Origin: Megaustenia siamemsis
Lineage: Eukaryota > Mollusca > Gastropoda > Stylommatophora > Ariophantidae
Reading direction: 5' to 3'
Assembly: GCA_032433765.1 (NCBI GenBank)
Contig: JAVIAB010000124.1
Span: 97,115,202 to 97,179,201, forward strand
Length of the DNA stretch: 64,000 bases
The position numbers and the translations under genes are program-made. Positions 56,801 to 64,000 of the stretch are shown here, one piece after another. The notes beneath the pieces were generated by a model, which was given only the letters and a program-made list of their open reading frames with translations, made no database searches and was not told the DNA's origin. Positions within the stretch are counted from its first letter, which is position 1. Every line of letters starts with the position of its first letter.

Positions 56801-58845
56801 ATGTAACGCCACTTGCGCAACGACAAGCATTTCTGTCCTGTCGGCCATCTCTTTGCCAGGATGTTCAGCATGTTCGAGATATTACGCCCACGTTAGGCTA
56901 TTTATGTGAGTTTTTTTCAAGTAGGCGCATCCACTTTCTCCGGTGCATTTACTTTTCAAGTTGCCAATGCATGTTCTGTGTTGGGTTATATTTATTGACA
57001 CTTTGTGATTTGGATTATAGTTGTTGACACATTTCAATGCAGGTATTGTTTGGCATATCAAATAAACAATCATTATTTTTTTGACCCGGTAATGAGAAGA
57101 GAACAGCTTGGATATATTGTAACAACTGGGAAAATTGAGGGACGAAGAGATAGAGGTAAGCAAAGAGAAAATATACCAGACAGCTTAAAAGAATGGCAGA
57201 AAGTCAAAAACAGAAATGATAAATAACTGTCGAGATCGAAAGTTATGGAGAGACATGATCACCTAAGCCAGCTGGCCCGACACTTGATGATGATTATAAA
57301 TAAATTTCACATAATTTCAGGTCTAGCGATATCCGACCTTGGATGCCTGATAACTCTTGTGTGGACCAATATCTGCTACACCCCAGCCTTTGCCGCTAAA
57401 GACCTACCCTTTGATACGATCGAGTTTCAGTACCTGACGAGTGGCATGCCTCACACAACGTTCACACGAATCACTGGCTGGATCACTGCCATCATTACCT
57501 TAGAGAGATGTCTTTGTATAGCAGCGCCATTAAAGGTATAGATTTGTCAATATTTGTAACTGTTAATTTCCCCGTTATTTGGGTACTGGATTTTTTCTGG
57601 GAAAGTAAAGCGGCACGGGCGTAATACCAACCACATTAACCCAAAATTCATGTGCCGAAGGTCTGTAACATTTATGGTCACTAACATCATATTCCCTATA
57701 CGCCACTTGGCGTGACGGGGGTACCTTACTTTTTTTTAAAGTATCAATTTCTAGTCTTATATTCTTCATTTCACCCATTGTAGCCGCTATACAACATTAC
57801 ACAATTCAATAACATTACAACATAACTCACCGCTATAACATTAAACGATGTATATTTATAAAACACTGAATAATGACAGTATATTAAATTTATGGTCACT
57901 AACACCATATTCCCTATACACCACTTGGCGTGACGAGGGTATTTACTTTTTATTTTTTTGCTCTACAATAACATCGCGCCAAACGGAATGGCGTCACACA
58001 AGAGCGCTATGCAGAGATTTAAAGACGACTGGTAAACTTACAGAAAAGTGGAGTCGTCAGATGATACACGATGGGAGGTATATTAAAAATGGAATTTGAA
58101 CAATTTCTTTAGGCTTTCCTCACGTCATTTACAATAAGCCATCAACTTACTATCTAATGTAATCAAACATATGTATTCTGAAAATATATTTGTATTCATT
58201 TACCTGTAATTTATATATCTCACACAGGTAAAAAATATTGTCACACCAAACAGGGTGTCATTTATGATTGCCTCCATCTTCATCATCCTCATCGCAAGTG
58301 TAGCTCCACTCTACGTCGTCAACAAACTCGGCATGAAGTTCTACCCTGAAAGAAACAAAACACTTCTTGGCCTAGTTCCAACAAACGACAGAGAGAAAAC
58401 TGAAAAGATTTCTTTTGCAATCAACAACGTGTTTATTCCTTTTAGCGCCTTCATCGTCATCACAGTCTGTACGATAACTTTGGTAATTAAACTTCACGAG
58501 AAAGCAAGATGGCGGGAAAAGGCATCAAGTGATGCTAAAACCAGCAACATAACTAACCGGAACCAAAAGGTTGCCAAAATGGTTGTCATGATTTCAACGC
58601 TTTTCATCATTTGTTTTATTCCCCTCAGTGCTGTGTTTATAGCCGCTATTGCCGAACCTGAACTCTCTATTGATGGTAAATATAAAAACATACTTATCGT
58701 AACTGGAGGATTGTGTTTTGTACTTGTGTCGACTAATTCATCAGTTAATATTTTTATCTATTATTCAATGAGCAGCAGGTATAAATGTATATTCTCTGAA
58801 ATGTTTAAGTTGGGCGTTGTGAGGGTAAATTCTTTAGAAGATTAA
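53621..58845 (+). CDS. Gastropod chemosensory-like GPCR, copy 4 (three exons, open)
   Basis: Joined exons 53621-53840, 57321-57535 and 58228-58845: 1053 bp, 350 residues, no stop. The start MATYSSAFSTPEM is chosen because this copy lacks the LINE scrap and shows the uninterrupted N-terminus. Differences from the others: IVTFGIVTNT in TM1, SGMPHTTF instead of SGWPHTTF before TM3, YPERNKT in loop 2, ERCLC, and VTGGLCFVLVSTN in TM7. All other family motifs are kept. Intron 1 (3480 bp) contains a greatly expanded 24-bp minisatellite, the RNase H relic and a LINE tail; intron 2 (692 bp) contains two SINE pieces. It is the most diverged of the four. Confidence 0.9.
53952..55584. repeat. 24-bp minisatellite, about 68 units, intron 1 of copy 4
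   Basis: The unit GGATTCAGAGTC(C/T)ACAGAAG plus GAGT, GGTC or GGGT. The period is a multiple of three and lacks stops, so three frames stay open for 460-570 codons: DSESTEGV and SGFRVHRR repeats on plus, DSESTPSV on minus. These frames do not join exon 1, which ends at a donor at 53840. Copies 2 and 3 have one to three units at the same place. Confidence 0.97.
55585..55760. repeat. 70-bp minisatellite, intron 1 of copy 4
   Basis: Two to three GAATTCTGAG units directly after the 24-bp array. Confidence 0.7.
55761..56529. other. Conserved part of intron 1, copy 4
   Basis: Collinear with 191-965. No gene. Confidence 0.5.
56530..56940 (-). mobile_element. Degenerate antisense RNase H relic (copy 4)
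   Basis: Minus-strand frames end WECSEFGDTNPN (56556-56777) and contain KKTHINSLTWA (56882-57163). Confidence 0.6.
57085..57300 (+). mobile_element. LINE C-terminus with TGATGA tail, intron 1 of copy 4
   Basis: The frame reads MRREQLGYIVTTGKIEGRRD, RGKQRENIPDSLKEW, then a C-terminus related to RDRKLW, and ends ACTTGATGATGATTA. It is the same family as 5890-6114 but a separate insertion, found only in copy 4. Confidence 0.8.
57321..57535 (+). CDS. GPCR copy 4 exon 2 (TM2-TM3)
   Basis: 215 bp, acceptor ATTTCAG, donor GTATAG. The conserved Trp codon TGG of loop 1 is ATG here (SGMPH). Confidence 0.9.
57571..57735 (+). mobile_element. SINE body without tRNA head, intron 2 of copy 4
   Basis: TTTGGGTACTGGATTTTTTC through CGCCACTTGGCGTGACGGGG; close to the young SINE at 32814-33071. 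Confidence 0.8.
57885..57960 (+). mobile_element. SINE 3-prime end fragment, intron 2 of copy 4
   Basis: GGTCACTAACACCATATTCC and CCACTTGGCGTGACGAGGGT: the last third of the same SINE family. Confidence 0.75.
58228..58845 (+). CDS. GPCR copy 4 exon 3 (TM4-TM7)
   Basis: 618 bp with stop, acceptor CACACAG; encodes VKNIVTPNRVSFMIASIF through NIFIYYSMSSRYK to SLED. Confidence 0.92.
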   Translation, partial: VKNIVTPNRVSFMIASIFIILIASVAPLYVVNKLGMKFYPERNKTLLGLVPTNDREKTEKISFAINNVFIPFSAFIVITVCTITLVIKLHEKARWREKASSDAKTSNITNRNQKVAKMVVMISTLFIICFIPLSAVFIAAIAEPELSIDGKYKNILIVTGGLCFVLVSTNSSVNIFIYYSMSSRYKCIFSEMFKLGVVRVNSLED

Positions 58846-59357
58846 TTACTTAGTAAATTAAGGTTCAGTTAGGAAAATAATTAATGTCTACTTGATAAAT
58901 TTATCCATTTATTTAAGTTTTTTTTTAGTAATATGACAGCTATATTATAGAGGAGGGAATGTGTGATTGGTTGCTGGTTGAAACAGGAGTAAAACAGGGA
59001 TGTATTTTATCGTATCACCTCTGCTCTTTGGAATTACCATTGTTTAATGAATACATTTTGCATGGGCTATAATGACATTACATGACATTACAAGAATTAC
59101 CCGGAACATTTTGTTTTTACAGATTAAATAGTGCTCCTAAACCATAGGGAAATGTCACAGTCTTGCTGTCTAGTCAATATATGTTAGAGGTCCGTGAAAG
59201 GTGGGTGACAGAGTCGTAAACAAAAAAGAAGGTGAATTATGAAACCTAATAATGGACAGGGAAAACATACAAACAAGCACAGAAACCTACACATAAGAGG
59301 GAAGAATAAAAAAAATATGTTGAAGAAAATTAAAAAGTTCTTTAAAGGAGCTAAACG
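58846..59357. other. Downstream flank of copy 4, no gene
   Basis: The first part is collinear with the flanks of copies 1-3, then unique. A 62-codon Lys/Arg-rich frame at 59239-59427 runs into the satellite and is judged to be chance. Confidence 0.5.
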
Positions 59358-60146
59358 TCGCTTTGATCATAGACCGTCAGATAAAATCTATTTCTCTAGC
59401 CAGACCACACAAAGAAAGTTGCTTTGATAATAGACCGTCAGATAAAATCTATTTCTCTAGCCAGACCACACAAAGAAAGTTGCTTTGATAATAGACCGTC
59501 AGATAAAATATATTTCTCTAGCCAGACCACACAAAGAAATTTGCTTTGATAATAGACCGTCAGATAAAATATATTTTTCTAGCCAGACCACACAAAGAAA
59601 GTTGCTTTGATAATAGACCGTCAGATAAAATCTATTTCTCTAGCCAGACCACACAAAGAAAGTTGCTTTGATAATAGACCGAGAGATAAAACTTTTGTGT
59701 CTAGCCAGACCACCCAAAGAACGTTGCTTTGATCATAGACCGTCAGATAAAATCTATTTCTCTAGCCAGACCACACAAAGAAAGTTGCTTTGATAATAGA
59801 CCGAGAGATAAAACTTTTGTGTCTAGCCAGACCACCCAAAGAACGTTGCTTTGATCATAGACCGTCAGATAAAATCTATTTCTCTAGCCAGACCACCCAA
59901 AGAAAGTTGATTTGATAATAGACCGTCAGATAAAACTTATGTGTCTAGCCAGACCACCCAAAGAACGTTGCTTTGATCATAGACCGTCAGATAAAAATCG
60001 ATTTCTCTAGCCAGACCCCCCAAAGAACGTCGTTTTGAGCATAGACCGTCAGATAAAATCTATTTCTCTAGCTAGACCGCCCAAAGAACGTTGCTTTGAT
60101 CAAAGCCCGTCAGATAAAATGTATGTGTCTAGCCAGACCTCCCATT
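59358..60146. repeat. 61-bp satellite, about 13 units
   Basis: The unit contains GACCGTCAGATAAAATCTAT, TTCTCTAGCCAGACCACACA and AAGAAAGTTGCTTTGAT. Two unit types alternate in part (TCTATTTCTC versus CTTTTGTGTC), giving a 122-bp higher-order period near 59640-59880. It is unique to this segment. Confidence 0.97.
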
Positions 60147-60784
60147 ATTTTTGTTATCAAGTGCATGATCAATGTACTATCTTAATATTACTTTAACAAT
60201 AATTACATAGCAAAATACATAACATGACACTGATGAATTCACCATACTCTGAGTCAGGAATAGTCGTAGTGGTAATACTTTTTTGTGGCAAACATTTGGA
60301 CAGCGCTACAAATTTGACTACAATTAATAGACACCAAAACGACAACTGAGATTTCAAAAGTGAATTCTTGGGTGCACACACAATACACAGTTACGAGGTC
60401 AAGAGGGTTGAAGATTTTGTGAGAAACCAACCAGGTCTCAAAAAAACTTGACGAAATCTGGCAGAAGTTAAAACTGTTACATTCAAATGCACCAGGAGGC
60501 CGACGCCTGGGAGTCATGATCAAGGCGGGTCAGCCCACAACTATAGAGTACCAAGAAGTTGAAGGTTAGAAACACTTGCTTGAAGGAAGGATTGCTTCTG
60601 ATGATCAGATTGCCCCCTGCAACGAAGTCTTCAGGGGTAATTAGATGTGTTGGCCAATGGAAATCGAATGTTATAGCGCTCCGCTAAACTTCTATATTAT
60701 CATGTTCATGACGTGTGGGGAAGGATAAGTTTATAATTACCAGCAGTCTGTTCAATCTGTCACAAAAGAAAATAGTATTCTTAT
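60147..60784. other. Unique sequence, nothing recognised
   Basis: An 89-codon minus frame at 60254-60523 has no domain that I can name. It could be an old repeat. Confidence 0.4.
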
Positions 60785-60885
60785 TATGCGCATAGAGTAT
60801 ATATATATATGCGTGTGTATTTTAATATATATATGTATGTGTGTAGGCATGTGTATATATATAGATATACGTATATATAAAGATT

Positions 60886-60918
<33 letters not shown>

Positions 60919-60925
60919 CTTACTG
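60785..60925. repeat. TA/GT-rich microsatellite
   Basis: ATATATAT and GTGTGT runs interspersed with GTATGTGTG. Confidence 0.85.
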
Positions 60926-61009
60926 TTGAATATTTATTGTTATCTACTTATTATGCAAAACATGTTACTATTAGTGCCACTAATATACTCAGGACTGATT
61001 GGGATCTGT

Positions 61010-61375
61010 ATAATTTTGATCCCTGGACGTGAAAGAAATCGAACGAGCAATCAGCTTGTCTTGAACGGCTGCCATGAATTGCAGACATGCAATGGACTGG
61101 CGTGACATTCTGAATGCCCTCCGTGAAGAAGAGCGCGTTGATGATTAAATAAAATGAACTGGAATCTACAACCATGCTCAAACCGCATAAACATCAGGCC
61201 AAACCTCGGAATGGAAGAAAGGAGAGCTACTTTAGAAGACACAAGAATAATAAATCAATACAGAAGTGTAGTCGTAGTCTTCACCCAGTGAGTGACACAC
61301 ATTGAAAGATATTTGGGCACGTGTGAATGTGTCCGATGTGCAATGATGATAATGCGTCGACTAAGCTAACATAAA
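61010..61375 (+). mobile_element. Decayed I-like LINE C-terminal region
   Basis: AMDWRDILNALREEERVDD (61088-61147) parallels DRADIINALRDVGTAQDF of the element at 16.8-20.07 kb, and GTCECVRC parallels its CSEC tail. Frames are broken. Confidence 0.6.
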
Positions 61376-62004
61376 CTAGTAATATGTTATTAATAAGTTA
61401 CCCAGGTTTTCTGAAGTCTGTCTGGAATCTGTGCATCGTGGGGAGTAGTGCTAGACCATATTAAACGTGCGTATAGACACTCGCATTTGTGACTTATTTG
61501 GACACTGAGATCGCTAACTGAAGCTTTGAAACACAAATGTACACAAATGAAAACATCCAAAACCGCGAAAAAGTTGGTGTTGAGACCGGGAACAAATAAA
61601 GAAATCGTATGTTACACTTTTACAAATAATTATCTATTATTAGTTATTTTCCAGCAGAAAACACTTAGTTGAATGTACCGAGGACATGGTATATGGAATG
61701 TGTAGGTCTGAACGGTTTTATTTTGCAAGTAAGTAGTTTATTTGATAGGAGAGTATGTGATATTTATGAAGTCTGGAGAATTAATTAAATATTTGGTTCA
61801 GTGCAGCCGTTACGCAATCAGCATGTCAAAATGGTTATTATCACCTCACCCCCCCCCCCCCGGAATCACCCCTCCAAGAAAGAAAAACAAGTCTCATTGA
61901 TCAAACAGTGAATTGGAGACTTAACCACTTTATATACGAATGACAGATTTCATCCATGCCACAAGTCAATCCGTCCTTGAAATTACGAAAATCATTCTAG
62001 CCCT
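61376..62004. other. Unique sequence, nothing recognised
   Basis: Contains a C homopolymer near 61851. No coding signal. Confidence 0.4.
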
Positions 62005-62600
62005 TATTCATTATCATCATGTGCCATACTCGTTGGCCTAGGTGATCATTTCCTTCAGCAATCTTCTTTCTACGGTGCATCGTATCAGTTCTATTGTTGA
62101 CTGTTTTACGTGCCATGACAAGAAGCTATCTGGTATTTTCTCTCTTTGTCGTCCGCGATTTCTCTTTCCGTGTATTTTCCCAGCTGTAACCAAGTTTTCC
62201 AACTTTCCTCTTCTTATGAAGCGAGGACAATGTTGATTGTTTCTTTCTGAAGTTTTTTTAGGAGCTCCCTTTTACGTGCTGGCCTCTTTGAGAATTTCCT
62301 CGTTGATCTTTCTAGCTGTCCAGAGAACTTTCGACATTCTTCTGAGAAATCCCATCTCTGTGGCATCTAATCATCTTTTCATTTTTTTGTTTACGGTCCA
62401 CAATTCTCTTCCAATTCTCAGAATTGGTTCTATTTGGCACCAATGAACTCTCTTTTTCACTTCTATTGACATAGATTTGTAGCATAAGATGTCTTTCATA
62501 TTTTGAAATGCTATTTTAGCCTCAACTATTCTGCCTTTTATTTCTGTGGTGTATCTTCCATTTCATGTTATTATTGTGCCCCAGTATTTGACGTGTTGCA
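62005..62600 (-). mobile_element. LINE 3-prime end, minus strand
   Basis: CATCATGTGCCATACTCGTT at the 3-prime end and sequence parallel to 29400-29980, including the complement of the NILCNKSMSIEV-type block near 62470. No open frame is intact. Confidence 0.7.
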
Positions 62601-63564
62601 TTTGTTTCAGATTTATCTTGTTTTTTTTTTTTTTTTTTTTTTTTATGCAGCATGATGGTGATAATTATTTCTTCGATATGACCATTATTTCTGTTTTCTC
62701 ACTATCCAGACAGAAAAGCCCATATTAATCTTTTTTTTAAAATCTTTTCTGTTCCCATTCCCCACCCCTAATTTTGTGCTTTCCGGGCTGCTATATGTTC
62801 GTAAATTCAATATCGTGTTTCCCTTTGTTTAATACTCATGGATTGCTCACACTTAGCTTCTGTCAAAAGAAGCGGGTGGAAGAAAACAAAGAAAAGCGCA
62901 GAATGTGCACGCTGATGGAAAACAACGATGGCAGAAAATAGCAGTTTGGCCAAAATTTAGAAACATCGTTTAAAAGTTTGCCATATAGTAATTGGCCATA
63001 TAGAATTGGTCCTATAATGGCCACCGGAAAATTGGAAACATTGTCTATGTTATCCGAGACTTCATTCTGGATATATAGGACACTAAAAGCAAGGGAAAAA
63101 CACATTGCTCAAAAGAAATAGAGAATTATACGTAATAATAAAAATATTCAAGCAAGCAATTAGTGATACAAAAATATACATAATTTGACGTAGTTTGGCA
63201 AAACTATAATCCATTCAGAAATTGTTGCCCAAACTCAAAATCAATTTTCTCGGAAACTATTTTGTGGATTTCTGTGAAATTTTAGTCGCAGTCTTATATT
63301 TTCCAGGACCTTAAAACAATATTTATATTGTTATTATAGTAATATTCTATTATAAAGGGATCAATATAAGATTTTGCTTATATAGCGTATCTAAATATCA
63401 AGGCTTTAAGGACTGACAATTAAAGGTTTTACGGTCAATCCCCTCACCCTTTTCATAATTGGCGGACTTTCACATTTTCAGCGATAAACAATTCAGAGGG
63501 CACAGATTCAAGCCAGCAGAACTGATGGTACTAGATGACTATCTGGCGACTGTTTGATCTGTGG
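62601..63564. other. Unique AT-rich sequence, nothing recognised
   Basis: Contains a T homopolymer at 62620-62644. An 80-codon minus frame at 62863-63105 shows no domain. Confidence 0.4.
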
Positions 63565-63660
63565 GTATCATCAAGTACCGTACCTGCTGGCGTAGGTGAT
63601 CATGTCTCTCCTCAATTTTCATCTCTATTGTCGTTTATTAGTTCAGTTGTTGATTTTGGT
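63565..63660 (-). mobile_element. LINE 3-prime end scrap
   Basis: ATCATCAAGTACCGTACCTG and GGCGTAGGTGATCATGTCTC: the same tail as at 15425 and 37390. Confidence 0.75.
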
Positions 63661-64000
63661 AAAGCAATACTCACAAAGTGCCGTGTACTTTAAACAAGTC
63701 TACATTTTTTCATCCTCTAATTTGGTCAGATTCTCACAATTTATATAATCTGCTATCTTCTCATTGCATGAAGAAAAATTATGAATGATTCCTCCTGATG
63801 TTAGCAAATAGCTTTTATCTTAAGTTAGCCTATTTCAAAATGTTTTGTTTCACAGTTGCGGCGATACATGATTATACAGGGTGTTTTTAAAGTTGCAGTG
63901 CAGTGAATTTATACTCTCTAAAGAAAAAACGTCACCAGAAATGCGGTTAACTAATGCGTCACACAAATTGTAAAATAAATGATATTATTCAAATATACTT
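63661..64000. other. Window end, nothing recognised
   Basis: AT-rich sequence without coding or repeat signals that I can support. Confidence 0.4.

Noticed and set aside
59239..59427. Small Lys/Arg-rich protein
   Set aside because: The frame runs into the satellite, with no conservation in other segments.
59358..60146. CRISPR-like array
   Set aside because: The 61-bp units are contiguous with no spacers and drift gradually, as in eukaryotic satellites.

Overview
This is animal nuclear DNA, almost certainly from a gastropod mollusc and most likely a pulmonate snail of the Biomphalaria/Bulinus/Physella kind (the genus is a guess). Genes are split by GT-AG introns, and most of the sequence is AT-rich repeats. 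The only host genes I can support are tandem copies of a rhodopsin-like receptor. It matches the large gastropod chemosensory / FMRFamide-receptor-like expansion: SLLGLAISDL in TM2, an ERC in place of DRY, RNKTLLGLV in extracellular loop 2, and NIFIYY in place of NPxxY.

Layout: the window is a tandem array of related segments. Copy 1 (exons 2-3 at 1508-3338; exon 1 lies left of the window) is a pseudogene with a one-base deletion. Copy 2 (exons at 15548, 20643, 21855), copy 3 (37513, 39456, 40642) and copy 4 (53621, 57321, 58228) all have open three-exon reading frames of 338, 338 and 350 residues. Each segment carries the same scenery in the same order: exon 1, a 24-bp/70-bp minisatellite and conserved intron 1 with an antisense RNase H relic, exon 2, intron 2, exon 3, a reverse-transcriptase fragment, a LINE 3-prime end with a TGATGA tail, old SINEs, and a long GATA-type microsatellite just before the next exon 1. 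A fifth segment (about 29.1-36.8 kb) keeps the downstream scenery but has lost its receptor gene.

Mobile elements mark events after duplication. The main ones are: a pogo-like MITE (3747-4089); a 2.1-kb LINE fragment flanked by a 124-bp duplication (12933-15268); an I-like APE-RT-RNase H element in intron 1 of copy 2 (about 16.8-20.07 kb); a 326-bp element with a 13-bp target duplication (36881-37232); and a Penelope-like retroelement (41377-46610). The Penelope element has two 633-bp terminal repeats that look identical, and is itself split by a foldback element with roughly 400-bp arms. Copy 4 has about 68 tandem copies of a 24-bp unit in intron 1 and a 61-bp satellite downstream.

Shared and missing insertions give a partial history. 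The LINE scrap at the start of exon 1 joins copies 2 and 3 against copy 4. A composite SINE joins the 8.2-12.8 kb and 25.2-29.1 kb blocks against the 32.7-36.8 and 49.2-53.2 kb blocks. I see no bacterial, plasmid, phage, CRISPR or rRNA features. Boundaries of old repeats are approximate and all identities were judged by eye.
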